Shown here: positions 54,410 through 62,489 of the stretch, piece by piece
Layout: every line of letters begins with the position of its first letter
Numbering within the stretch: position 1 is the first letter of the stretch
NCBI RefSeq assembly: GCF_030450125.1
Contig: NZ_CP123923.1
Span: 5,456,001 to 5,520,000 of the forward strand
Direction: 5' to 3'
Origin: Streptomyces sp. WP-1
Lineage (GTDB): Bacteria > Actinomycetota > Actinomycetes > Streptomycetales > Streptomycetaceae
DNA: 64,000 nucleotides
Position numbers and translations under genes: made by a program
The notes under the pieces: model-generated
Databases searched by the model: none
What the model saw: only the letters and a program-made list of their open reading frames with translations
Told to the model about the DNA's origin: nothing

Positions 54410-56596
54410 TCATCCGAACGGGTGTTCATCGATGGGGGCGGGCTCCGCGGTGGGGCTCGTGAGGATGATCAGCTGCCGGGTGGCCCTGGTCATCGCCACA
54501 TAGCGGTCCACGGCGCCCGCCACGCCCTCCCCGAAGCGCTCGGGATCGACCAGGACGACCAGGTCGAACTCCAGGCCCTTCGACAGGGCGGGGGACAGCG
54601 AGCGGACGCGGGGGCTCGACGGGCGGAAGTCCGGGGCGCCGATGACGCAGGCGGTGCCCTCGGGGTGGGCGGCGAGCCAGTCGTCGAGGACCGCGGTCAG
54701 GTCGGCCGCCGAGCCGCGGCCCACCGGCAGGCCGTTGCCGCGGATCGAGGTCGGCACATTGGCGTCCGGCAGCGCGGCCCGTACGACCGGCTCCGCCTCC
54801 GCCATGATCTCCTTCGGCGTACGGTAGTTGACGGTCAGACCGGCCAACTCGACCCGGCCGAAGCCGATACGGGCGAGCCGCTCCTGCCAGGACTCGGTGA
54901 ATCCGTGCCGGGCCTGGGCGCGGTCGCCGACGATGGTGAAGCTGCGCGACGGGCACCGCGACAGCAGCATCTGCCATTCCGCGTCGGTGAGTTCCTGCGC
55001 CTCGTCCACCACGATGTGCGCGAACGGCCCCGCGAGCGCGTCCGGTTCGGCGGTGGGCAGCACCGTCTCGTCGATCAGGGCGTCCCGCAGATCCTGTCCG
55101 TGCAGCATCGTCACCGCGCCCTCGCCGTCGTGGTCGGCCGCGAGCATGTTGTCGATGACCCCGGCCATCCGCGCGTGTTCGGCGGCGACGGCCGCCTTGC
55201 GCCGGCGTTCGCGCACCGCCGCCTTCGGGTCGCCGAGGCGCTGCCGTGCCGCGTCCAGGAACGGCAGGTCGGACACCGTCCACGCCTGCGCGTCCGCGCG
55301 CCGCAGCAGTCGTACCTCCTCGGGGGTGAGCCAGGGGGCGCACAGCCGCAGATACGCCGGGACCGACCAGAGGTCGCCGACCAGGTCGGCCGCCTCCAGC
55401 AGCGGCCAGGAGCGGTCGAAGGCCGTGCGCAGCTCCCGGTCGCCCGCCAGCGACCTGCGCAGGAGTTCGGTGGGGGCGCCGTCGTGCCGGTCGGCCAGGA
55501 GGGTGAGGAGTTCGTCCCAGACCTGGGCGCGTGCCTCGTTGTGCGGGGTGCCGGGCTCGGCCGCGTCGAACGCCGACTCCCAGTCGGAGACGGTCAGTTC
55601 GAGCTCGCCCCAGGGGGTGGTGACCGTCAGCGGCTCGGTGGGCGGCTCCTCGTAGAACCGTACGGCCCGCTCGATCGCCCCCACCAGCCGCGCGGACGAC
55701 TTCAGCCGCGCCACCTCGGGATCGGGCTCGGTGCGCGCGGCGGCGCCCTCGGCGACGAGGTCCCGCAGGACGCAGGTCTGCACGCCCTCCTCGCCGAGGC
55801 TCGGCAGCACATCGGAGACGTACGCCAGATACGGCCGGTGCGGGCCGACGAAGAGCACCCCGCCGCGCCGGTGGCCGAGGCGCGGGTCGGAGTAGAGGAG
55901 GTAGGCGGAGCGGTGCAGGGCGACGACCGTCTTGCCGGTGCCGGGGCCGCCGTCCACGACGAGGGCGCCGCGCGAGCCCGCCCGGATGATGGCGTCCTGG
56001 TCGGCCTGGATGGTGCCGAGCACATCGCGCATCCGCGGCGAGCGCTCGCCGCCCAGGCTCGCGATGAACGCCGACTGGTCGTCCAGCGCGGCGTGCCCGT
56101 CCAGCGCGTCCGGGGCGAACACCTCGTCCCAGTAGTCGCGGATACGGCCGTCCGCCCAGCGGTATCTGCGACGGCTCGCCAGGCCCGTCGGATTGCCGTG
56201 GGTGGCGCCGAAGAAGGGCTCCGCGGCCGGGGAGCGCCAGTCCAGCAGCAGCCGGCGGCCGGTGTGGTCGGTGAGGCCGAGCCGGCCGACGTAGACCGGC
56301 TCGTCGGGGTTCTCGGCGCTCACCATGCGGCCGAGGCACAGGTCGAGGCCGAAGCGGCGCAGGGCGCGCAGGCGGGTGGTCAGCCGGTGCACCTCGGCGT
56401 CCCGGTCCAGTGCCTGCCGGCCCAGTCCGCCGGGGGCCCGGCGCTCCTGGTCGAGCTGGTCGGAGACCTCGGCGATCGTCCGCTCCAGGCACCGCGCGAT
56501 CGCCGCGAAGTGCGCGTCGTCGGTGGCGATCAGCTCCGGGGCGGCCTTGGCGACGAGGCGGTCGGGGAGGTCGAAGGCGCTGGTGGCGGTGGGCAC
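54410..56596 (-). CDS. helR: RNA polymerase recycling motor ATPase HelR (HelD-like)
   Basis: A 728-residue superfamily 1 ATPase of the HelD/HelR group. HelR binds RNA polymerase, displaces stalled or rifamycin-bound complexes and so gives rifamycin tolerance. Seen: N-terminal coiled region (DDAHFAAIARCLERTIAEV...), DRLLLDWRSP-type segment (LLLDWRSPAAEPFF), Walker A DGGPGTGKT (about 215-223), Walker B VVDEAQELTD (about 528), GDRAQ and the C-terminal LSKGLEFDLVVL plus YVAMTRATRQL helicase motifs. Start GTG 56596 is preceded by GGAG. A rifamycin-associated element lies 153 bp upstream, which fixes the HelR identity over other SF1 ATPases. Confidence 0.9.
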   Translation of the reverse strand: MPTATSAFDLPDRLVAKAAPELIATDDAHFAAIARCLERTIAEVSDQLDQERRAPGGLGRQALDRDAEVHRLTTRLRALRRFGLDLCLGRMVSAENPDEPVYVGRLGLTDHTGRRLLLDWRSPAAEPFFGATHGNPTGLASRRRYRWADGRIRDYWDEVFAPDALDGHAALDDQSAFIASLGGERSPRMRDVLGTIQADQDAIIRAGSRGALVVDGGPGTGKTVVALHRSAYLLYSDPRLGHRRGGVLFVGPHRPYLAYVSDVLPSLGEEGVQTCVLRDLVAEGAAARTEPDPEVARLKSSARLVGAIERAVRFYEEPPTEPLTVTTPWGELELTVSDWESAFDAAEPGTPHNEARAQVWDELLTLLADRHDGAPTELLRRSLAGDRELRTAFDRSWPLLEAADLVGDLWSVPAYLRLCAPWLTPEEVRLLRRADAQAWTVSDLPFLDAARQRLGDPKAAVRERRRKAAVAAEHARMAGVIDNMLAADHDGEGAVTMLHGQDLRDALIDETVLPTAEPDALAGPFAHIVVDEAQELTDAEWQMLLSRCPSRSFTIVGDRAQARHGFTESWQERLARIGFGRVELAGLTVNYRTPKEIMAEAEPVVRAALPDANVPTSIRGNGLPVGRGSAADLTAVLDDWLAAHPEGTACVIGAPDFRPSSPRVRSLSPALSKGLEFDLVVLVDPERFGEGVAGAVDRYVAMTRATRQLIILTSPTAEPAPIDEHPFG

Positions 56597-56612
56597 GGGG
56601 AGGCTCCGGTTC

Positions 56613-56690
56613 GAGAGGGAGGACGAGAGGGGGACGAGGGGGAGAGGGAGGAGGGGAGGGGGACGAGGGGAAGAGGGGGAGGGGAGGCGG
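56613..56690. repeat. 78-bp near-polypurine tract in the helR leader
   Basis: On the plus strand this stretch is almost only G and A (repeats like GAGGGGGACGAGG and GGGGAGG), with rare C. The helR transcript, made from the other strand, would therefore carry a long C/U-rich leader between the RAE and the start codon. A second pyrimidine-rich stretch lies at about 56869-56905 on the plus strand. Purpose unknown. Confidence 0.6.
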
Positions 56691-56748
56691 TGCTCTCGGT
56701 TCCCCGTTTCGGTGGCTTTCGGGCCAGACGGGCGATTGTGCGGCATCA

Positions 56749-56773
56749 GGGGGGCCTTGCCGCAAGGCCCCCC
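56749..56773 (-). promoter_or_regulatory. Rifamycin-associated element (RAE) upstream of helR
   Basis: GGGGGGCCTTGC (56749-56760), a central C, and GCAAGGCCCCCC (56762-56773): perfect 12-base arms. It matches the RAE, a conserved inverted repeat with a TTGC-N-GCAA core found before rifamycin-resistance genes, including helR of Streptomyces (from memory of the published motif). It sits 153 bp before the helR start. TATAGC at 56780-56785 (minus strand) may be the -10. Confidence 0.85.
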
Positions 56774-56936
56774 ATGCGCTATAGGTTGTAAGTGGCAAGG
56801 AGTCCGGTGACGTCCTTGCCATTCGCTTTTTCCGGCGCCCCCCGCCACCCCCGGCGCCCCTCGCGCCTTCTCCTCTCCTCCCCTCGTCCCCGCCGCGCCC
56901 CTCTCGCCGCTCCGGTCGCGGCGGGAGACTGAAGGC

Positions 56937-57185
56937 ATGTGCCGGAGTATCAAGACGCTGCGTCCGCCCGTGCTGCCCACCGAGGCCACGGAGGAGGACA
57001 TTCACGCCGCCGCGCTGCAATACGTGCGCAAGGTCTCGGGCTTCCGTGCCCCCGCCGCCCACAACCGCGAGGTCTTCGACGCCGCCGTGGCCGCCGTCGC
57101 CCGTGCCACGGCCGAACTGCTCGGCGGCCTGGAGGTGCGCGGGCACGCGCCACGCGCTGTTACGGAAGCGGAAGAACGCCCGTAA
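56937..57185 (+). CDS. DUF2277 protein
   Basis: An 82-residue protein with the family start MCRSIKTLRPP. It continues TEEDIHAAALQYVRKVSGFRAPAAHNREVFDAAVAAVARATAELL, all helix, and is short and soluble. GGGAG and GAAGG precede the ATG. DUF2277 proteins have the conserved CRSIKxLRP start and YVRKVSGxRxPS-like core; function unknown, possibly nucleic-acid binding. It diverges from helR with 340 bp between, which hold the RAE and the purine tract. Confidence 0.9.
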   Translation: MCRSIKTLRPPVLPTEATEEDIHAAALQYVRKVSGFRAPAAHNREVFDAAVAAVARATAELLGGLEVRGHAPRAVTEAEERP

Positions 57186-57369
57186 CACCGCGCCCATAGC
57201 GTTCCTCGTGGCGCCTTTCATGCGATCGATCCGGTCGGCCAGAGGCGGTTTCGGCCATATTTTCGGGCCTTGACGCGGAGACGCATACGACCCTACGTGC
57301 TGTCAGTTCGGGAGCGGGGGTCTCATCTGAAGCGGAGCACTGGCCAGAACTTGAACTTGCAAGCATTGG

Positions 57370-57388
57370 TTAGGTACGCCTAACCTAT
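57370..57388 (+). promoter_or_regulatory. Iron box (DmdR/IdeR-type operator) before doxX
   Basis: TTAGGTACGCCTAACCTAT (57370-57388) matches the 19-bp DtxR/DmdR1 consensus at most positions and contains the perfect dyad GGTTAGG-TACG-CCTAACC (57368-57385). It lies 81 bp before the DoxX start and overlaps the space between TTGCAA (57357-57362) and TAACCT (57381-57386), a plausible promoter with an 18-bp spacer. Repression by iron-loaded DmdR is expected. Confidence 0.78.
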
Positions 57389-57468
57389 ACCCCTCATTCG
57401 GTACCGCCACCCCCACCGGTCCGCCTGTCCCCGGCGGACTCGTCCGACACCGAGAGGGTCAACCTCCC

Positions 57469-57927
57469 ATGCCTTCCGCTCGCCTCAACTCCGCGCAGCC
57501 CTACGCCCTCGGGCTGTTCCGCATCGTCGTCGGCCTGCTCTTCACCGCGCACGGCGCCGCCTCGCTCTTCGGCGTCTTCGGCGGGGCCGTGGGCACCCAT
57601 GGCGGCACCGTCGCCACCGGCACCTGGCCCGGCTGGTACGCGGCCGTGATCCAGCTGGTGGCCGGCGCCCTGGTGCTCATCGGCCTGGGCACCCGCGGTG
57701 CCGCGCTGATCGCCTCCGGCTCGATGGCGTTCGCGTACTTCGACATCCACCAGCAGCAGGCGCTGCTGCCCATCCAGAACGGCGGCGAGCCCGCGGCCAT
57801 GTTCTGCTGGGCCTTCCTCCTGCTGGTCTTCACCGGGTCCGGCGCCTTCGGCCTCGACCGGCTCCTCGTCCGGCGCTCGGCGGACGCGGACGAGCGCGTT
57901 CCGGAGCAGGCCCCGATAGCCGCGTGA
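57469..57927 (+). CDS. DoxX-family membrane protein
   Basis: A 152-residue protein with four helices: YALGLFRIVVGLLFTAHGAASLFG (conserved His), WYAAVIQLVAGALVLIGLG, AALIASGSMAFAYFDIH and MFCWAFLLLVFTGSGAFGLDRLL. DoxX proteins take part in membrane redox homeostasis. The upstream iron box suggests that it is made under iron limitation. The ATG follows GAGAGGGTCAACCTCCC. Confidence 0.9.
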   Translation: MPSARLNSAQPYALGLFRIVVGLLFTAHGAASLFGVFGGAVGTHGGTVATGTWPGWYAAVIQLVAGALVLIGLGTRGAALIASGSMAFAYFDIHQQQALLPIQNGGEPAAMFCWAFLLLVFTGSGAFGLDRLLVRRSADADERVPEQAPIAA

Positions 57928-58081
57928 CGGGTCCCTCCCGCGTCTTCACGGCGCCCCGTCCCGGCCCGGCCGGGACGGGGCGCCGTACCGTTCGACCGGT
58001 TCCGTAGCCCCCCGCGCACCTCCTGTCACACCCGCGGCGTACGCTGTACGGCTGTCATCGGGGGAAGTAACAGGAGAAGAC

Positions 58082-58705
58082 GTGTTCGAGAGTGTGGGGT
58101 CGCTCGCGGCCGGTCCGTGGATCTATGCCGTGGTGTCCCTGTCCGTGCTGCTCGACGTGTTCCTGCCGGTGCTGCCGAGCGGTGTGCTCGTCATCACGGC
58201 GGGCACGGCGGCGGCCGCGGGCTCGGGCGCGGCGACCGCCGCCACCGGCCGGGTCCCGCACGGGGTGCCGGACCTGCTGGCCCTGGTCCTGCTGGCCGCG
58301 GCGGCCTCGGTCCTCGGCGATCTGGTGGCCTACCGGCTGGCCTGGCGGGGCGGGGAGCGGCTGGACCGCGCGATAGCCCGCTCCCGTCGGCTGACCACCG
58401 CGCAGGAGCGTCTCGGCGGTGCCCTGGCCCGGGGCGGCGGCGCGCTCGTCGTCCTCGCCCGCTTCGCCCCCGCCGGGCGCTCGGTCGTCTCCTTCTGCGC
58501 CGGCGCCGCCCACCGCAGGGCCCGCGACTTCCTCCCCTGGTCGGCCCTCGCCGGTCTGTCCTGGGCCGCCTACAGCGTCGCCCTCGGCTACTTCGGCGCG
58601 CGCTGGCTCGGCGCCACCTGGCTGGCGACCGGGGTGTCCCTGGCCGCGCTGTTCGGGGCGGGCGCGGCGGCGGGATTCCTGATGCGCAGGCAGCCCGCTT
58701 CCTGA
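58082..58705 (+). CDS. DedA-family membrane protein
   Basis: A 207-residue DedA/SNARE-associated-fold protein, probably an undecaprenyl-phosphate or other lipid flippase. VLLDVFLPVLPSGVLVITAGTAA is the first re-entrant segment (usual E/D..P.P.E), ASVLGDLVAYRLAWRGGERL the GD.xxYxxG motif, and VVLARFAPAGRSVVSFCAGAAHRRARDFL the R-F-P-x-G-R motif. Start GTG 58082 has AGGAG upstream. Confidence 0.88.
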   Translation: MFESVGSLAAGPWIYAVVSLSVLLDVFLPVLPSGVLVITAGTAAAAGSGAATAATGRVPHGVPDLLALVLLAAAASVLGDLVAYRLAWRGGERLDRAIARSRRLTTAQERLGGALARGGGALVVLARFAPAGRSVVSFCAGAAHRRARDFLPWSALAGLSWAAYSVALGYFGARWLGATWLATGVSLAALFGAGAAAGFLMRRQPAS

Positions 58706-58729
58706 GGCCGCGCGCGGCATCGTCGTAAC

Positions 58730-58783
58730 AGCCACGACAGCCACGACAGCCGCCATAGCCGTCACAGTTGTCACAGTCGTCAC
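58730..58783. repeat. Six imperfect 9-bp tandem repeats
   Basis: Consecutive units AGCCACGAC, AGCCACGAC, AGCCGCCAT, AGCCGTCAC, AGTTGTCAC, AGTCGTCAC cover 58730-58783 between the DedA stop and the terminator. No reading frame that I trust uses them. Confidence 0.6.
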
Positions 58784-58788
58784 GTCGA

Positions 58789-58821
58789 AGAGCCCGGCCG
58801 GAGTCGATCCGGCCGGGCTCT
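58789..58821. terminator. Bidirectional terminator between dedA and the HNH gene
   Basis: AGAGCCCGGCCGG (58789-58801), 7-base loop, CCGGCCGGGCTCT (58809-58821): a perfect 13-bp stem in the gap between convergent genes. Confidence 0.8.
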
Positions 58822-58838
58822 CGCGCGCGGGGCCCGGG

Positions 58839-59483
58839 TCAGCAGCCCGACAGGTCGTTCTGGAGCGCGGTCTTCTCCGCCGGGTCGACGGACAGGTTGT
58901 AGTAGTACTTCACCTGCACCCAGGCGCGGACGTACGTGCAGTCGTACGCGGTGCGGGACGGGATCCAGGTGGCCGGGTCCTGGTCGCCCTTGGACTGGTT
59001 GACGTTGTCGGTGACGGCGAGGAGCTGGGGGCGGGTGACGTCGTTGGCGAACGCCTGGCGCTGGGCGGTGGTCCACTTGCTCGCGCCGGAGTCCCAGGCC
59101 TCGGCCAGCGGCACGAGGTGGTCGATGTCCACGTCGGAGGCGGACGTCCAGGTCGCGCCGTCGTACGGCGAGTACCAGCTGCCGCTGGTCGCGGTGCAGG
59201 CGGAGTTGGTGACGACGTTCGTGCCGTCCCGCTTGATGATCCACTCACGGGTGTTGCAGTTGCCCTCGATGGTGATCCACGTCGGGAACTTGTCGCGGCT
59301 GTAGCCGGTGCGGTCCTCGGCGGCGACGGTGAGCTGGGAGAGGTAGCCACGGGCGGTGGACGCGGCGACCGGCGTCGGCAGGGCCGCGGAGGCGGTGGGG
59401 GAGTTGAACAGCGCGGCGGTGGCGACCAGGCCGGTGAGACCGGCGAGCACGCTGAGACGTCGACGCGCGTAGAACTTGGGCAT
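58839..59483 (-). CDS. Secreted HNH endonuclease family protein (DUF1524)
   Basis: A 214-residue protein with a signal peptide (RRRLSVLAGLTGLVATAALFNSPTASA, cut near residue 33). The nuclease core is DVDIDHLVPLAEAWDSGASKW (catalytic His in DHLVPLAEAW) followed by RQAFANDVTRPQLLAVTDNVNQSKGDQDPATWIP, the DUF1524/HNH signature with conserved Asn and Lys. Cys residues near NCNTRE, NSACTA, YDCTYV and the C-terminal GC suggest disulfides. It is a typical Streptomyces extracellular DNase/RNase-type protein. It lies alone. Confidence 0.9.
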   Translation of the reverse strand: MPKFYARRRLSVLAGLTGLVATAALFNSPTASAALPTPVAASTARGYLSQLTVAAEDRTGYSRDKFPTWITIEGNCNTREWIIKRDGTNVVTNSACTATSGSWYSPYDGATWTSASDVDIDHLVPLAEAWDSGASKWTTAQRQAFANDVTRPQLLAVTDNVNQSKGDQDPATWIPSRTAYDCTYVRAWVQVKYYYNLSVDPAEKTALQNDLSGC

Positions 59484-59644
59484 TGCTGAACTCCCTTGTG
59501 GGGGTGGGGTTTTGGGCCACGAGTCAGGGAATGCTCGCGACGTGGAGTTACCGGAGGGTGAGCGCCCGGTAAGAAGTTAGTGACGTGATCATGTCAATGC
59601 AAGGTTGAGGACCGGACTTTGCCGTCCCGTATCATGGGGAGCGC

Positions 59645-59752
59645 AGAAGGGGAGTAGCTCTTCGCCGGACCGTCGACATACTGCTCAGCGAGCCTGAGCC
59701 GGCGCCCGGAGGCGGACCCTCGGTACCGCCAGCGAGACCTTCGGCAAAGCAG
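59645..59752 (+). ncRNA. yybP-ykoY (manganese) riboswitch
   Basis: The two conserved internal-loop sequences of this aptamer are present: GGGGAGTAGC (59649-59658) and GCGAGACCTT (59732-59741), with CGTCGACATACTGC between them at about 59671-59684. This is the Mn2+-sensing four-way/three-way hairpin class. It stands about 110 bp before a UPF0016/TMEM165 gene, the most common gene after this riboswitch in actinobacteria. Exact edges were not computed. Confidence 0.88.
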
Positions 59753-59860
59753 TGCACGTCCGCGCGACCAGGTGCGGGCGCCGAGTGTGCTGCCGTGCCG
59801 AGGTGTCGTCGCAAGATGTACCGCACTCTCGGTGGGGTGGCCCCGACCGATTGAGGACCC

Positions 59861-60442
59861 TTGATCAGCATCACCGTGACGGCGCTCGTCTTCGGCGTCA
59901 TCTTCCTCGCCGAACTGCCGGACAAGACCGCGCTCGCCGGTCTCGTGCTCGGCACCCGGTATCGCGCCAGTTACGTCTTCGCGGGCGTCGCCGCGGCCTT
60001 CCTGGTGCATGTCGTGCTCGCGGTGGCCGCGGGCAGCGTGCTCACCCTGCTGCCCCAGCGGCTCGTGCACGCCATCACCGGTCTGCTCTTCCTCGGTGGC
60101 GCCGCGATGCTGCTGTTCAGCAAGGGGGAGGAAGAGGAGGAGATCAAGAAGCCCGCCGACCAGTCCTTCTGGAAGGTCGCGGGGACGGGCTTCATGCTCA
60201 TCCTGGTCGCCGAGTTCGGTGACCTCACCCAGATCATGACCGCCAACCTCGCCGCCCGCTACGACGACCCGATCTCCGTCGGCCTCGGCGCGGTGCTCGG
60301 TCTGTGGGCCGTCGCCGGGCTCGGCATCGTGGGCGGAAAGGCCCTGATGAAGAAGGTTCCGCTGCGGCTGATCACGCAGATCGCGGCGCTGCTGATGCTG
60401 GGCCTCGGCGCCTGGAGCCTGTACGAGGCGGTCGCGGGCTGA
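59861..60442 (+). CDS. UPF0016/TMEM165 (GDT1) family cation transporter
   Basis: A 193-residue membrane protein with six helices in two halves. Each half has the signature E-x-G/P-D-x-T/S: AELPDKTALAG (about 17-27) and VAEFGDLTQIM, which form the metal site. A charged loop (SKGEEEEEIKKPADQ) separates them. Family members export Mn2+ or Ca2+ in exchange for protons. The upstream manganese riboswitch supports Mn2+ export. TTG start at 59861 is preceded by GAGGACCC. Confidence 0.92.
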   Translation: MISITVTALVFGVIFLAELPDKTALAGLVLGTRYRASYVFAGVAAAFLVHVVLAVAAGSVLTLLPQRLVHAITGLLFLGGAAMLLFSKGEEEEEIKKPADQSFWKVAGTGFMLILVAEFGDLTQIMTANLAARYDDPISVGLGAVLGLWAVAGLGIVGGKALMKKVPLRLITQIAALLMLGLGAWSLYEAVAG

Positions 60443-60611
60443 GCTGAACGCCAGGTGAATCATCGCGGGGGGCGGTGGCGAGAATGCCGCCGGGTTTTGT
60501 ACCGTAGAAAAACAAAGTGGCTCCCGCCCGTTTTCCCTGACCGGCGGGCGGGGCCGCCTTGTCCCTCCCCGTCGCGAACGTGCGGGGCCTCTCGTTCCTG
60601 GAGCACTGCCG

Positions 60612-61286
60612 ATGACGGCCACCCCCACGCCCGCCCCCACCGTCCTCGACGCCGGCGCCCTGCTGCTCGACATGGACGGCACCCTCGTCAACTCGGATGC
60701 CGTGGTCGAACGCGTCTGGCGGCGCTGGGCGGGGCGGCACGGGCTGGACGGCGACGCCGTGATGAAGGTCGTGCACGGCCGCCAGGGACACGCCACGATG
60801 GCCGCGCTGCTGCCCCAGCGGCCCGTGGAGCAGAACCTCGCGGAGAACGCGCGCATGCTCGCCGAGGAGACCGCCGACATGGACGGCGTGGTCGAGGTCG
60901 CCGGGGCCTCGGTCTTCCTCGCCGCGCTGCGTGAGCTGCCGCACGCCCTGGTGACCTCGGCGGACGTCGGCCTGTCCACCGCCCGGATGAACGCGGCGGG
61001 GCTGCCGCTGCCCGAGGTCCGGGTCACCGCCGAATCGGTCGGCGCGAGCAAGCCGGACCCCGAGGGCTTCCTCAAGGGCGCCGCCGAGCTGGGTGTCGCC
61101 CCGGCCGAGTGCGTCGTCTTCGAGGACTCCGGCGCGGGGATCGCGGCGGGCCGGGCCGCGGGGATGGTCGTGGTGGGGGTGGGCCCCCGGGCAGCCGCCC
61201 ATGGCCCCGACGTCGTGGTGCCCGACCTGACCCGGGTACGGGTGGAGGCCCTGCCGGGCACCGGTATCCGGCTGCACATCGGCTGA
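60612..61286 (+). CDS. HAD-superfamily sugar-phosphatase-like hydrolase
   Basis: A 224-residue HAD protein of the beta-phosphoglucomutase/phosphatase group. Motif [14 protein letters not shown] contains Dx[13 protein letters not shown] is motif [18 protein letters not shown] gives the motif III Lys; [19 protein letters not shown] is motif IV. It resembles YfbT/DOG-type sugar phosphatases that remove toxic sugar phosphates. It converges on the next gene across a 9-bp tandem repeat. Confidence 0.9.
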   Translation: MTATPTPAPTVLDAGALLLDMDGTLVNSDAVVERVWRRWAGRHGLDGDAVMKVVHGRQGHATMAALLPQRPVEQNLAENARMLAEETADMDGVVEVAGASVFLAALRELPHALVTSADVGLSTARMNAAGLPLPEVRVTAESVGASKPDPEGFLKGAAELGVAPAECVVFEDSGAGIAAGRAAGMVVVGVGPRAAAHGPDVVVPDLTRVRVEALPGTGIRLHIG

Positions 61287-61336
61287 CGGCCACCGGACCC
61301 GGGCCGCGTATCGGCCGACGGCAACGCCTGTCGGCC

Positions 61337-61408
61337 GGCCCCTGCGGCCCCTGCGGCCCCTGCGGCCCCTGCGGCCCCTGCGGCCCCTGCGGCCCCTGCG
61401 GCCCCTAC
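61337..61408. repeat. GGCCCCTGC tandem repeat, 7 perfect copies plus one variant
   Basis: The 9-bp unit repeats exactly seven times (61337-61399) and once as GGCCCCTAC (61400-61408). The variant A creates the stop codon (TAG, 61405-61407) of the minus-strand gene; other units carry CAG there. In that frame the array downstream of the stop would read Gln-Gly-Pro repeats. Confidence 0.8.
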
Positions 61409-62340
61409 GGTTCCGACGTCTCCGATTCCAGGCTCGCCCGGGTCTGTGGGCCGTACACCCCCAGGGGGTCGCCCTGGATGCCCCGGGTCAGCTGGTACGT
61501 GCTGACGGCGTTCTCCACGGGGTGCGTGTAGACGCCGTTCACGTCACCGTCGTACAGGTTCAACTCCCACAGCCGGTACTCCAGTTCGACGACCTGTGGG
61601 CCGGAGTCCCCGCGCTCCAGGACCGCCGCGTTCGCCGGGGCGGCCGGCGCGGAGGCGGTGGGGGAGGGGGGCCGGGAAGGCGTCCGGCTCGGGGTCGGCG
61701 ACGGCGACGGTGAGCGTGTCGGGGTGGGTGAGGGGCTCGGCGGGGGCGGCGCGGGTATGGAGCGTGCCGTCGAGCGGGACGGGGCGGAGGTGTCGTGCGC
61801 CGAGGGGGTCGCGGTGGCCGGCGGCGGCACGTCCGGGACGCTCTCCCTGACCTCCGGGGCCGCGTCGTCGCGGGACGGCGTGTGGTACGAGAACAGCGCG
61901 ACACCGGCCGCCGCGACGACCGCCACGCCCGCGCCCGCCGCGGCGATCAACGCGGTACGGCGGAACCGCCGGCGCCGGACCGGCTCCCCGGGTGTCCCGG
62001 CGGGCGCGGACGCGGGGCCGGGCTCGCCGGGGGCCGCCGTGAGGAGCCGTACATCGGCGGATCCGGCCACCGGGCGCAGCGGCAGCGTGGCCTCGACGGG
62101 CGGGAGAACGGGCGGGAGAACGGGTGGGGGAGCGGGCGGGGGATCCGCGCCGTCCCCGGGCCCCACGTCCACGTAGGGCCTGATCCGCAGCGGGTCGAAG
62201 TCCTCCGCCGCTGCCGCCTGTGCCGTACGCGTCCGGCGCACCGCCTCGGCCGTGCGCTCGGCGCAGTCGCAGGACGGGGCGCCCGCCGCGTCCCTCGGTG
62301 TGCCGCACTCCGGGCAGGCCGTGCCCTTCTCCCCGGTCAC
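61405..62340 (-). CDS. Zinc-ribbon membrane protein with peptidoglycan-binding domain
   Basis: A 311-residue protein. The N-terminus [11 protein letters not shown]...APSCDCAE is a zinc-ribbon-like Cys cluster; after a Pro-rich linker comes an Arg-rich stretch and one membrane helix ([23 protein letters not shown], about 142-164). Outside is a long Pro/Ser/Thr stalk and a PG_binding_1 domain at the end ([48 protein letters not shown]). It should anchor to the wall while the zinc ribbon stays inside. Start GTG 62340 follows GGGGAGGGGAC. The stop lies in the last unit of a tandem repeat. Confidence 0.85.
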   Translation of the reverse strand: MTGEKGTACPECGTPRDAAGAPSCDCAERTAEAVRRTRTAQAAAAEDFDPLRIRPYVDVGPGDGADPPPAPPPVLPPVLPPVEATLPLRPVAGSADVRLLTAAPGEPGPASAPAGTPGEPVRRRRFRRTALIAAAGAGVAVVAAAGVALFSYHTPSRDDAAPEVRESVPDVPPPATATPSAHDTSAPSRSTARSIPAPPPPSPSPTPTRSPSPSPTPSRTPSRPPSPTASAPAAPANAAVLERGDSGPQVVELEYRLWELNLYDGDVNGVYTHPVENAVSTYQLTRGIQGDPLGVYGPQTRASLESETSEP

Positions 62341-62489
62341 GTTCGTCCCCTCCCCTGGAACCCCCGACCCCCGAAGCCACACAGGCTATGCCCATTCCCT
62401 CCACATCCGCAGGACTCGACAGGCCATAAACGGCGACACCGCCCAGGATGGAAAGGGCGCATCCCAGCCCCGAGCCCCGGGAGGTCTCC

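Noticed and set aside
61109..61531. Plus-strand frame with Gly-Pro-Cys repeats
   Set aside because: Produced by the GGCCCCTGC array plus the end of the HAD gene in another frame; no start site or family support.
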